Shown here piece by piece: positions 23,148 through 31,179 of a stretch of 64,000 nucleotides of DNA. Source of the stretch: Kribbella pratensis (GTDB lineage: Bacteria; Actinomycetota; Actinomycetes; Propionibacteriales; Kribbellaceae); assembly GCF_004365355.1 (NCBI RefSeq), contig NZ_SODP01000003.1:930001-994000 (forward strand), read 5' to 3'. A program made the translations under genes and the position numbers. The notes below the pieces were generated by a model. That model worked only from the letters and a program-made list of their open reading frames with translations. It was not told the origin of the DNA and made no database searches. Positions within the stretch are counted from its first letter, which is position 1. The number at the start of each line of letters is the position of its first letter.

Positions 23148-24338
23148 ATGAGCAGGTTGCAGCAGACCGAGGGCCTGACCGACATCCAGGAGGAGATCCT
23201 GAAGACGGTCCGCGCGTTCGTCGAGGCGGAGATCCTCCCGGTCGCCACCGAGCTCGAGCACCGCGACGAGTACCCGACCGAGATCGTCGAGGGCCTCAAG
23301 GAGCTCGGCCTGTTCGGGCTGATGATCCCCGAGGAGTACGGCGGCCTGGGCGAATCGCTGCTCACGTACGCACTCTGCGTCGAGGAGATCGCCCGCGGCT
23401 GGATGAGCGTCTCCGGCATCATCAACACGCACTTCATCGTCGCGTACATTCTGCTGCAGCACGGCACCGACGAGCAGAAGCAGAAGTACCTGCCGCGGAT
23501 GGCGACCGGTGAGGTCCGCGGCGCGTTCTCGATGTCCGAACCAGGCTGCGGTTCCGACGTCGCCGCGATCAAGACCAAGGCCACCCGCGAGGGCGACGGC
23601 TACGTGATCAACGGCCAGAAGATGTGGCTGACCAACGGCGGCTCGTCGAACCTGGTCGCGGTCCTGGTGAAGACCGACGAGGGGCAGGACTCGGTCTACA
23701 AGAACATGACCACGTTCTTGGTCGAGAAGGAGCCCGGGTTCGGTGAGGTCGACAAGGGCCTCACGATTCCCGGCAAGATCGAGAAGATGGGCTACAAGGG
23801 CGTCGACACCACCGAACTGGTCTTCGACGGCTACCGGATCGACGGCGCGCAGATCCTCGGTGGCGTACCGGGCAAGGGTTTCTACCAGATGATGGACGGC
23901 GTCGAGGTCGGCCGGGTGAACGTCGCGGCGCGTGGTTGCGGTGTGGCGCGGCGGGCGTTCGAGCTTGGTATCTCGTACGCGCAGCAGCGGGAGACGTTCG
24001 GCAAGAAGATCGCCGACCACCAGGCGGTGCTGTTCCGGCTGGCCGACATGGCGGTCAAGGTCGAGGCGGCACACGAGCTGATGGTGAAAGCGGCCCGGAA
24101 GAAGGACAGCGGCTCCCGCAACGACTTCGAGGCCGGCGTGGCGAAGTACCTGGCGAGTGAGTACTGCGCCCAGGTGGTGGAGGACTCGTTCCGCATCCAC
24201 GGCGGGTACGGCTTCTCCAAGGAGTACGAGATCGAGCGCCTCTACCGGGAAGCGCCCATGCTCCTGATCGGAGAGGGCACGGCCGACATCCAGCGCATGA
24301 TCATCGGCCGCCGCCTGCTCGAGGACTACAAGCTCTGA
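23148..24338 (+). CDS. Acyl-CoA dehydrogenase (possible methylsuccinyl-CoA dehydrogenase)
   Basis: A 396-residue flavoenzyme that introduces a 2,3 double bond in an acyl-CoA. The three-domain layout is complete: helical N-terminus (EYPTEIVEGLKELGLFGLMI), beta domain with the FAD motif FSMSEPGCGSDVAAIKT, and helical C-terminus with QQRETFGKKIADHQ and HGGYGFSKEYEIERLYREA; the catalytic Glu is expected near GEGTADIQRM. Similar proteins sit beside malyl-CoA lyase-like and MaoC genes in the streptomycete ethylmalonyl-CoA cluster, which suggests short branched substrates. ATG start with GAAGGAG. Ends at a strong bidirectional terminator. Confidence 0.88.
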   Translation: MSRLQQTEGLTDIQEEILKTVRAFVEAEILPVATELEHRDEYPTEIVEGLKELGLFGLMIPEEYGGLGESLLTYALCVEEIARGWMSVSGIINTHFIVAYILLQHGTDEQKQKYLPRMATGEVRGAFSMSEPGCGSDVAAIKTKATREGDGYVINGQKMWLTNGGSSNLVAVLVKTDEGQDSVYKNMTTFLVEKEPGFGEVDKGLTIPGKIEKMGYKGVDTTELVFDGYRIDGAQILGGVPGKGFYQMMDGVEVGRVNVAARGCGVARRAFELGISYAQQRETFGKKIADHQAVLFRLADMAVKVEAAHELMVKAARKKDSGSRNDFEAGVAKYLASEYCAQVVEDSFRIHGGYGFSKEYEIERLYREAPMLLIGEGTADIQRMIIGRRLLEDYKL

Positions 24339-24340
24339 CG

Positions 24341-24392
24341 GCCGCACGCTGGGTCGACAGGCGGGGCGGTGCCGGTCGGCCCAGCGTGCGGC
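24341..24392. terminator. Bidirectional terminator between convergent genes
   Basis: A 13-bp perfect stem (24341-24353 GCCGCACGCTGGG with 24380-24392) and a 26-base loop, two bases past the dehydrogenase stop and 19 bases before the end of the convergent regulator. Works for both strands by symmetry. Confidence 0.75.
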
Positions 24393-24411
24393 GGGGCAGG
24401 GGATCAGGTGG

Positions 24412-25437
24412 CTAGACGGGTGTCCGCGCCGGAGGCCGGGAGTGACCGGAGCCGTAGCCGGACAGCAGCCAGATGCCCAGCTGGGTGATCTCGTGGCGCA
24501 CCGACGCGCCGTCCCTGCGGGTCGTGATCAGGCCGGCCTCCCGCAGTACCGTCGCCTGGTGGCTGGCCGCGGCCGGGGAGATGCTGCAGCACTTCGCCAG
24601 CTCCGTCGTCGTACAGCCGCTGACGGTCGCCTCCAGGGCGACCGCGCGGGTCGAGCCGAGCAGTGAGCCCAGCGGGTCACTCGACGGCGCAGACTCGGCA
24701 GCCTCCGCCGACGCCTGCCGCAGGATCCCCGGCGCGTGCTGGATCGGGTACACCAGGATCGGTTTGAGGTCCGGGTCCCGCAGCTTGGTCGGTACCTGCC
24801 AGCAGAACGCCGAGGGCTGCAACTCGATTCCCCTGCCATCGAGATACAGATCGCGGTCGTTCATGTCCAGCACCTGCAGGACCGGCGCCACCCACCGGAC
24901 CCGCGGGTGCAGCGACGACAGCAGCCGGTCCACCCCGTGCCGGGCCAGCGCCTCGCCACGATGGGCGTGGTCCGCGGACACATGCGTGCCGATCGACTTC
25001 CAGTACGGCGCGATGGCCGCGTCGTGGTATGTCCGGATGGCCCGGCCGAGCTTGTGCATCGACATCCGGCTGCCCTGCGCCAGCTCTCTGGTCCACGGCG
25101 ATGCCGGCCGGTACGTCCCGAGCAGGTCGAGCTGGCTGCGGAGCTGTTGCCGGGGCGTCGCCAGCGCCTGCTCCAGCGCGGAGTCGAAGTCCGGTGCGGC
25201 CTCCGCGGGTGTCAGGAAGTCGGGGGAGTAGCCCTTCGAGGGGGTCAGCTCCAGCAGCAGCCGCATCTGGTCCGGCGCGACCCTGGCTCGCACCTGGCGG
25301 CGCCAGTCCTCGAAGATCAGCCGGCCGTCGGAGTGCTGCAGCATGTGCAGGCTGAGCAGCACCTCCCAGAGCGGCGCCGGCTTGGTCGCGACGGTGACGC
25401 GGGCGAGATCCCGTGGCGTGAAGTGGATTCGAAGCAC
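24412..25437 (-). CDS. ArsR/SmtB-like winged-helix regulator with large N-terminal domain
   Basis: A 341-residue regulator. The C-terminal 80 residues are an ArsR-like winged helix (GCTTTELAKCCSISPAAASH, ATVLREAGLITTRRDG, RHEITQLGIWLLSG). The preceding 250 residues form a mixed domain (IHFTPRDLARVTVATKPAPL at the start) found in actinobacterial regulators of the DUF5937 type; function unknown. GTG at 25437 is chosen because GGGGAGGG stands eight bases upstream and IHFTPRDLARV is a usual family start; an upstream ATG at 25503 lacks support. No metal-binding Cys set of classical ArsR is seen. Confidence 0.82.
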   Translation of the reverse strand: MLRIHFTPRDLARVTVATKPAPLWEVLLSLHMLQHSDGRLIFEDWRRQVRARVAPDQMRLLLELTPSKGYSPDFLTPAEAAPDFDSALEQALATPRQQLRSQLDLLGTYRPASPWTRELAQGSRMSMHKLGRAIRTYHDAAIAPYWKSIGTHVSADHAHRGEALARHGVDRLLSSLHPRVRWVAPVLQVLDMNDRDLYLDGRGIELQPSAFCWQVPTKLRDPDLKPILVYPIQHAPGILRQASAEAAESAPSSDPLGSLLGSTRAVALEATVSGCTTTELAKCCSISPAAASHQATVLREAGLITTRRDGASVRHEITQLGIWLLSGYGSGHSRPPARTPV

Positions 25438-25612
25438 CGCAGGTCCCTCCCCTTGGTCGCAGAACGTGCTCGATTCCTGACCGAACGCGACGGCAGAATT
25501 CAATCAAGGCAGCGGATCGGTCCACAACCGTTTGAACATTCCAATCCGCAGGTACTCCCGGCCATGGCAAAAGGTTGCCAAGTCGCCTATCGGACGGCAG
25601 AGAACCCTTGGA

Positions 25613-26719
25613 TCACAGCCAGTGGTTCCGCTTGAACAAGCGGTAAAGGACGAAACACGCGGACGCCATGACTCCCAGGACGACGAAGTACGCGTACTTG
25701 AGGCGCAGTTCGGGCATGTAGTCGAAGTTCATGCCGTAGATTCCCGCGATCATCGTGGGGACCGCGAGGATGGCGACCCAGGCCGAGATCCGCCTCATAT
25801 CCTCGTTCTCGGCCACCTGCAGCTGCGCCAGCCCGGCCTGCAGGATCGAGCTGAGCAGCTCGTCGAACGAGATCACCTGCTCCTTCACTCGCTGCAGGTG
25901 GTCGTCGACGTCGCGGAAGTAGTTCCTGGTCTCCTCGGCGATCAGCGGATTCCGCAGGGTCGACAGTGCGCGCATAGGACCGGTCAGCGGCGCCACGGCC
26001 CGCTTCAGCTCCAGGACCTCGCGCTTCAGCTGGTAGACCTTGTCGATGTTCCGCCAGCCACGCGGTGTGAACATGCCGGTCTCGATCGAGTCGATGTCGG
26101 CCTGCACGGCATCCGCGACCTCCAGGTACCGGTCTACGACGTGGTCGGCGATCGCGTGCAGTACTGCGCCTGGACCGGCGGCCAGCCGTTTCGGTTCCTT
26201 CTCCAGCTCCTGGCGCAGTCCGGTCAGCTCACTGTGCTCACCGTGCCGGACCGTGACGACGAACCCGGCGCCGCAGAAGACCATGACCTCGCCAGTCGCT
26301 ACCACCTCGCTCGTAGCGGTCAGATCCCGGTGCGGGACGTACGTGACCGTCTTGAAGACCGCGAAGAGCGTGTCGGCGTACCGCTCGAGCTTGGGGCGCT
26401 GGTGTGCCTCCGACGCGTCCTCGAGCGCCAGCGGGTGCAGACCGAACTCCTGGCCGATGATGGCGAGCTGGTGTTCGGTCGGCTCGAACAAGCCGATCCA
26501 GACGAACCCCTGGCCGTGCCGGGCCCGGTCCAGCGCGTCGGTGTACGAATTGACCCGCTGGTCGCGTACGCCGTCGCGGTAGAGACCCCAGTCGATCAGG
26601 GCGCCCTCGAGCTTGCCGGTGACGACCTCGTCCGGCATACGGCCGTCAGCGCCACTGCGGCGGGCGAAGGCCCGTCCTACTCGGCGTGTCGCGCCCATGT
26701 CCCACCGTCGCCCGGCCAT
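25613..26719 (-). CDS. corA: CorA family Mg2+/Co2+ transporter
   Basis: A 368-residue inner-membrane divalent cation channel. A cytoplasmic alpha/beta funnel domain (about 30-240) and long stalk helices lead to two C-terminal membrane spans, the first ending in the selectivity signature YGMNF and the second followed by a short basic tail (FKRNHWL). Length is usual. Either ATG 26719 or ATG 26698 could be the start; neither has a good Shine-Dalgarno. It is divergent from the stress protein gene at 26795. A corA gene and this stress protein also lie near mrp/MgtE_N genes in mycobacteria. Confidence 0.92.
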   Translation of the reverse strand: MAGRRWDMGATRRVGRAFARRSGADGRMPDEVVTGKLEGALIDWGLYRDGVRDQRVNSYTDALDRARHGQGFVWIGLFEPTEHQLAIIGQEFGLHPLALEDASEAHQRPKLERYADTLFAVFKTVTYVPHRDLTATSEVVATGEVMVFCGAGFVVTVRHGEHSELTGLRQELEKEPKRLAAGPGAVLHAIADHVVDRYLEVADAVQADIDSIETGMFTPRGWRNIDKVYQLKREVLELKRAVAPLTGPMRALSTLRNPLIAEETRNYFRDVDDHLQRVKEQVISFDELLSSILQAGLAQLQVAENEDMRRISAWVAILAVPTMIAGIYGMNFDYMPELRLKYAYFVVLGVMASACFVLYRLFKRNHWL

Positions 26720-26794
26720 CACGGCGAGGCTATCAAGACGCGGTAACCAGCTGTCGGCAATGATGGGGGTGGACGCACGTGGAGAGGAACGACG

Positions 26795-27325
26795 ATGACC
26801 ACGCAGGGCATGCCCTCGATGGACCCCAGACCGACCGGTCTGACGATCGGGACGTACGACACCTACCGGGAGGCGCAGCGAGCTGTCGACTATCTCTCGG
26901 ACGAGAAGTTCCCGGTGCAGCACACGACCATCGTCGGCAACAACCTGCGCCAGGTGGAGAAGATCACCGGCCGGCTCACATGGGGCCGCGCGCTGACGGC
27001 AGGTCTGGCCAGCGGCGCCTGGTTCGGTCTGTTCGTCGGTCTGTTGCTGGGGCTGTTCACGACGGGCAACTGGCTCGCCGCGCTGCTCACCGGTGTGGTG
27101 CTCGGTGCGTTCTTCGGATTGGTGTTCGGCGGCCTGAGCTATGCGCAGTCCGCGGGCCGGCGTGACTTCACCTCGCGGACTGCCGTGGTGGCCACGACGT
27201 ACGACGTACTGTGCGACTTCAAGTTGGCTGAAGAGGCCCGGAACCACCTGGCCAAGCTGGCGCTGAAGGGTGAGGTCCACCCGGTCATGCCCGACCAGCC
27301 TGTGCAGCAGCCGACCCAGGACTGA
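26795..27325 (+). CDS. General-stress-protein-type membrane protein
   Basis: A 176-residue protein with an N-terminal general stress protein 17M-like domain (IGTYDTYREAQRAVDYLSDE, FPVQHTTIVGNNLRQVEKI) and two Gly-rich membrane spans (about 68-90 and 92-114, FGLFVGLLLGLFTTG). The C-terminal part returns to the cytoplasm (VVATTYDVLCDF). Function unknown. ATG start with GAGAGGAACG before it. Divergent from corA with 75 bases between; a shared stress or magnesium control is possible. Confidence 0.85.
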   Translation: MTTQGMPSMDPRPTGLTIGTYDTYREAQRAVDYLSDEKFPVQHTTIVGNNLRQVEKITGRLTWGRALTAGLASGAWFGLFVGLLLGLFTTGNWLAALLTGVVLGAFFGLVFGGLSYAQSAGRRDFTSRTAVVATTYDVLCDFKLAEEARNHLAKLALKGEVHPVMPDQPVQQPTQD

Positions 27326-27423
27326 GCGGGTGACGTATCTCTCGCCTCGGTGAGAGCCAGACCACGGTCCGGATGCGCCTGGACCCGGCAGCATGGGGAA
27401 TCCAGGACCGAGGAGGAACCGCG

Positions 27424-27927
27424 ATGCAGTTCGGGCGCAGCTACGAGGAGTTCGAGGTCGGTGCCGTCTACAAGCACTGGCCGGGCAAGACGGTGACGGA
27501 GTACGACGACCACCTGTTCTGCCTGCTGACGATGAACCATCATCCGCTGCACCTGGACACGCACTACGCCGAGCAGACCACCCAGTTCGGCAAGAACGTT
27601 GTGGTCGGCAACTACATCTACTCGATCCTGCTCGGCATGTCGGTCCCTGACGTCAGTGGCAAGGCGATCGCGAACCTCGAGATCGAGTCCCTCCGCCACG
27701 TCGCCCCCACCTTCCACGGCGACACCATCTACGGCGAGACCGTAGTACTGGACAAGTGGGAGTCGAAGTCGAAGGACGACCGCGGCATAGTCCACGTAGA
27801 AACCAAGGGCTACAAACAGGACGGCACCGTAGTCTGCCTCTTCCGCCGCAAGGTAATGGTCCCGAAAAACAGCTACCTGGAAAGCCGGGGCGGCGAACAG
27901 CCCGCCCGCCCCACCCCAGCATCCTGA
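27424..27927 (+). CDS. MaoC family dehydratase (mesaconyl-CoA hydratase-like)
   Basis: A 167-residue hot-dog-fold enoyl-CoA hydratase. The opening (FGRSYEEFEVGAVYKHWPGK), the catalytic-type segment LFCLLTMNHHPLHLD with Asn/His and VVVGNYIYSILLGMSVPDVS are those of the MaoC-type proteins found in the streptomycete ethylmalonyl-CoA cluster. It would hydrate mesaconyl-C1-CoA or a related enoyl-CoA; with the malyl-CoA lyase-like (18438) and dehydrogenase (23148) genes the pathway is suggested. ATG at 27424 has GGAGGAAC upstream. Ends next to a large palindrome complex. Confidence 0.85.
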   Translation: MQFGRSYEEFEVGAVYKHWPGKTVTEYDDHLFCLLTMNHHPLHLDTHYAEQTTQFGKNVVVGNYIYSILLGMSVPDVSGKAIANLEIESLRHVAPTFHGDTIYGETVVLDKWESKSKDDRGIVHVETKGYKQDGTVVCLFRRKVMVPKNSYLESRGGEQPARPTPAS

Positions 27928-27937
27928 CCTCACCACC

Positions 27938-28031
27938 CCGTCTGGTGGGTATACCCATGCCCCGGTGGGTTGGCCAACCGGAATCCCGTTGGCCAACCCA
28001 CCGTCTGGTGGGTATACCCACCAGACGGTGG
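27938..28031. repeat. Nested palindromes between convergent genes
   Basis: Three overlapping elements. A 20-base sequence (CCGTCTGGTGGGTATACCCA) occurs at 27938-27957 and again at 28001-28020. A 16-bp inverted repeat (27963-27978 with 27988-28003, core TTGGCCAAC) has a nine-base loop. A perfect 34-bp palindrome, centred on GGTATACC, spans 27998-28031 and reuses the right end of the second element. It fills the gap between the convergent maoC and fucosidase genes, so a bidirectional terminator is the simplest role. Confidence 0.9.
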
Positions 28032-28042
28032 AGGGTGAGGGG

Positions 28043-29350
28043 TCAGCTCAGGAAGAGCTCGATCACCGGGACCTCGACGTTTGGGCGTTGGATGGGGAGT
28101 TTGAGGGTTAGCGTGTCGGGGGAGACGCCGCCCATGCGCGTGTTCTGGGCGGTTTGGTTCGGGTCGTTGGGGATTCGCTTGATCTCCGAGGCGTCGTTCA
28201 GGAGTTGGGCGTACTTGACCTTTCCGCCCAGGCCGGGGAGGTGGACGTGGCCCATCGGCCAGGAGAACAGGTGCAGGTAGAGGCGGTTGCCCTTCTGGGT
28301 GTAGCGGGCGTCGGTGGGCGGTGTGTACTCCGAGGGCCGCGCGCCGCGGATCGACCGCTCGTGCAACCGCATCCATTCACCGATCGACGCCAGCGTCGCG
28401 AGCGCTCGTGGGTCGAACTCGCCGCGCCCGGTCGGACCGACGTTGAGCAGCAGGTTGCCGTCCTTGGAGACCGAGTCGACCAGCATCTTCACCAGCGTCT
28501 CCGGTGACTTCCAGTCCAGGTTGTCCCGGTCATAGCCCCAGCTGCCGTTGAGCGTCTGGCAGGCCTCCCACAGCACCGGTACGCCGTCGCGCTCCATCGG
28601 ACCGTCCGGCTGGTACTGCTCCGGCGTCACGAAGTCCCCGGGGATGTCCAGCCGGTCGTTGATCAGGATGTCCGGCTGCAGCTCGCGGACCATCGCCATC
28701 AGCTCGACGGAGCGCCACTCGTCCTTGCCCTTGCCGTTGCCCGGTCCGGGGAGACCGTCCTCGCGGTTCCGGTTCGGGTACGAGAAGTCGAACCACATGA
28801 TGTCGATCGGCCCGTAGTTCGTCAGCAGTTCACGCGTCTGCGCATGCAGGTAGTCGGCGTACACCTGGATGTCCCGGCCGGCCGCCTTCGCCTGCGCTTC
28901 CTCGTCGTACCGCTGCGGGTGGAGGACGTCGATCGGGAACTCCGGGTGGTGCCAGTCGATCAGCGAGTGGTAGAACCCGACCCCGAGCCCCTCGGCCCGG
29001 CACGCCTCGACGAACTGCTTCACGAGATCCTTGCCTGCACCCCAGGCGGTGTGCGCGACCGTGTAGTCGGACACCTCGGAGTCCCACAGGCAGAAGCCCT
29101 CGTGGTGCTTGGTCGTGAGTACGGCGTACTTCATCCCGGCGCCACGGGCGGCAGCGGCCCACTTGCGCGGGTCGTAGAGGTCCGGCTCGAAGTGGTCGAA
29201 GTACGGCTGGTAGTCCTCGTCGGTCAGCCGTTCACGGTTCTTCACCCACTCGTGCCGGGCCGGCAACGAGTACAGGCCCCAGTGGACGAACAGGCCGAAC
29301 CGCCAGTCGCGGAACTTCTCGACAGAAGCCGCGGGAGGCGCATCAGTCAT
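28043..29350 (-). CDS. Alpha-L-fucosidase (GH29), cytoplasmic
   Basis: A 435-residue GH29 exo-glycosidase that removes alpha-L-fucose. The N-terminus FRDWRFGLFVHWGLYSLPAR, the segment LTTKHHEGFCLWDSEVSDY and the nucleophile strand IDIMWFDF (D188 the likely nucleophile) are diagnostic. A C-terminal beta domain begins near residue 340. There is no signal peptide, so it acts on imported oligosaccharides. It is the last gene of an ABC import operon on the minus strand. ATG at 29350 has AGGAGTTCTG before it; earlier in-frame starts are unsupported. Confidence 0.9.
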   Translation of the reverse strand: MTDAPPAASVEKFRDWRFGLFVHWGLYSLPARHEWVKNRERLTDEDYQPYFDHFEPDLYDPRKWAAAARGAGMKYAVLTTKHHEGFCLWDSEVSDYTVAHTAWGAGKDLVKQFVEACRAEGLGVGFYHSLIDWHHPEFPIDVLHPQRYDEEAQAKAAGRDIQVYADYLHAQTRELLTNYGPIDIMWFDFSYPNRNREDGLPGPGNGKGKDEWRSVELMAMVRELQPDILINDRLDIPGDFVTPEQYQPDGPMERDGVPVLWEACQTLNGSWGYDRDNLDWKSPETLVKMLVDSVSKDGNLLLNVGPTGRGEFDPRALATLASIGEWMRLHERSIRGARPSEYTPPTDARYTQKGNRLYLHLFSWPMGHVHLPGLGGKVKYAQLLNDASEIKRIPNDPNQTAQNTRMGGVSPDTLTLKLPIQRPNVEVPVIELFLS

Positions 29351-29393
29351 CAGAACTCCTAATGAAGGAAGGAAAGAAGGGGAGGGGCGGGGT

Positions 29394-30242
29394 TCAACGG
29401 CCGCCGAGCCCGGTGACGAGCAGGCCGCGGACAAGGTGTTTCTGCAGCATGATGACGAGCAGCACGGTCGGGATCATCGCCATCACCGACGCCGCCATCA
29501 TCAGGTTCCACTGCGTGCCCTGCTGGCCGACGAACTGCGCCAGGCCCAACGGCACCGTGCCCTTGTCCTCGACACTGTTGATGATGATCAACGGCCACAG
29601 GAAGCTGCCCCAGAAACTGATGAAGGTGAAGACGGTGAGTACGGCGATGGCCGGCCGCGCGAGCGGGAGCATGATCCGGAAGAATGAGCCGAACGGACCG
29701 CACCCGTCCACCCGGGCCGCCTCCTCGAGCTCGGCCGGGACGGTGAGGAAGAACTGCCGCAGCAGGAACGTGCCGAACGCCGTGAACGCCCAGGGCAGGA
29801 TCAGCGCCCAGTAGCTGTCCACCCAGCCGAGCGACTGCATCAACCAGTACATCGGCACGATCAGAACTTCCTGCGGCACCATCAGCGTGCCGAGGAACAG
29901 TACGAACAGTTGCTCACGGCCCCTGAATTTCAGCCGCGCGAAGGCGTACGCCGACATGCTCGAGGCAACGACCACCACCAGCGTGCCGGCCACCGCCACG
30001 AACAGGCTGTTGAGGAAGTAGCGGTCGAACGGCGCGAAGGTGAACGCGTCCGCGTAGTTCTGCCAGCGGATCTCGGAGCCGAACAGGTGCGGTGTCGGCG
30101 TGAACACCTCGTCGGCGGGTTTCAGCGACGTCGACTCGGCGTACACCAACGGGCCGAGGAAGACGATCGCGACGATGATCAGCAGGGTGTGCGAGACGCC
30201 GCTGCGGACCTTGCGGACGGCGCTGTTGGTCTCAGACGTCAT
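29394..30242 (-). CDS. Carbohydrate ABC transporter permease (MalG type)
   Basis: A 282-residue inner-membrane permease with six hydrophobic segments. The EAA loop LEEAARVDGCGPFGSFFRIM followed by LPLARP contacts the ATPase. The protein starts inside the end of the partner permease gene (11-base overlap) and feeds into the fucosidase gene 43 bases downstream. No ATPase gene is in this operon, so a shared MsiK-type ATPase is expected, as is usual for actinobacterial CUT1 systems. Confidence 0.92.
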   Translation of the reverse strand: MTSETNSAVRKVRSGVSHTLLIIVAIVFLGPLVYAESTSLKPADEVFTPTPHLFGSEIRWQNYADAFTFAPFDRYFLNSLFVAVAGTLVVVVASSMSAYAFARLKFRGREQLFVLFLGTLMVPQEVLIVPMYWLMQSLGWVDSYWALILPWAFTAFGTFLLRQFFLTVPAELEEAARVDGCGPFGSFFRIMLPLARPAIAVLTVFTFISFWGSFLWPLIIINSVEDKGTVPLGLAQFVGQQGTQWNLMMAASVMAMIPTVLLVIMLQKHLVRGLLVTGLGGR

Positions 30243-31179
30243 AGTTCACCCACCGCTTCTGGCCGAGGAACTGGATCGCGGTGATGCCCATGATGATCAC
30301 GAACAGCACCCAGCCGGCCGCCGAGGCCAGCCCCATCGTGAGGAACTGCCAGCCCTGGTTGTAGACGTACATGACGATGGTCTGGGTGGCCACGCCCGGG
30401 CCGCCCTGGGTCAGGATGAACGGCTGCGCGAACACCTGGAACGAGGTGATCAGCGTCATCGTGGTGGCGAAGAACATCGACGGGGTGATCATCGGCCAGG
30501 TGATGTAGCGGAACCGCTGCAACGGCCCGGCGCCGTCGATCTGCGCGGACTCCAGCTGTGACTGCGGCACCTGGTCGAGCGCGGCCGAGAAGACCAGGAA
30601 GTTGTACCCGAAGCCCTGCCAGATCGACATCGTCACGATCGCCGGCATGGCCCAGGTCGACGAGCCGAGGAAGTTCGGCGCGTCGATGCCGAACCAGCTC
30701 TGCAGGCCGCCGTCGATCAGCCCGCCGGGCTGGAACAGCAGCCGCCAGACCATCACGTTGGCGACCATCGGCGTCATCACCGGGATGAAGAACAGCACCC
30801 GGAAGATCTGCCGGCCCTTGATCTGCGGGCCGAGCCAGACCGCGAGCCCGAGCGAGACGACCACGTTCAGCGGCACGTACAGCACCACGAACAGCACGGT
30901 GTTGAGCACCACCCGGCGGAACACCGGGTCGTGCAGCAGATGCGAGTAGTTGTCGAGGCCGAGGAACGAGCGGGTGCCGAACACCGGCCAGTCGAACAGG
31001 CTGATGCCGAGCGCCATCGCGGTCGGGAACAGTGTGAACAGGGCCAGCCCGCCGAGGCTTGGAGCCAGGAAGACCGACGCGTACCGCCCGTCCCGTCGCA
31101 ACGCGGGCCGGCGCCCCGGCCGGTCGTCGCGCGCAGGCGACGTACCGGTCGGGGCGACCGTTGTGTTGACGGCGGCCAT
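30232..31179 (-). CDS. Carbohydrate ABC transporter permease (MalF type)
   Basis: A 315-residue permease, partner of the MalG-type protein. An Arg-rich cytoplasmic N-terminus precedes six membrane spans; the EAA loop region reads LESAQIDGAGPLQRFRYITW followed by PMITPS. FLAPSLGGLALFTLFPTAMA marks the first span. The ATG shares one base with the stop of the binding-protein gene, so the two are coupled. It forms the translocation path for the predicted fucosylated oligosaccharide. Confidence 0.92.
   Translation of the reverse strand: MAAVNTTVAPTGTSPARDDRPGRRPALRRDGRYASVFLAPSLGGLALFTLFPTAMALGISLFDWPVFGTRSFLGLDNYSHLLHDPVFRRVVLNTVLFVVLYVPLNVVVSLGLAVWLGPQIKGRQIFRVLFFIPVMTPMVANVMVWRLLFQPGGLIDGGLQSWFGIDAPNFLGSSTWAMPAIVTMSIWQGFGYNFLVFSAALDQVPQSQLESAQIDGAGPLQRFRYITWPMITPSMFFATTMTLITSFQVFAQPFILTQGGPGVATQTIVMYVYNQGWQFLTMGLASAAGWVLFVIIMGITAIQFLGQKRWVNYDV

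Noticed and set aside
25613..27394. Minus-strand frame extending CorA upstream through the stress-protein gene
   Set aside because: The extension is antisense to a recognisable gene and has no domain; CorA starts at 26719 or 26698.
27938..28031. Insertion sequence or attachment site
   Set aside because: No transposase or integrase nearby and no target-site duplication visible; position between convergent genes favours a terminator or REP-like element.
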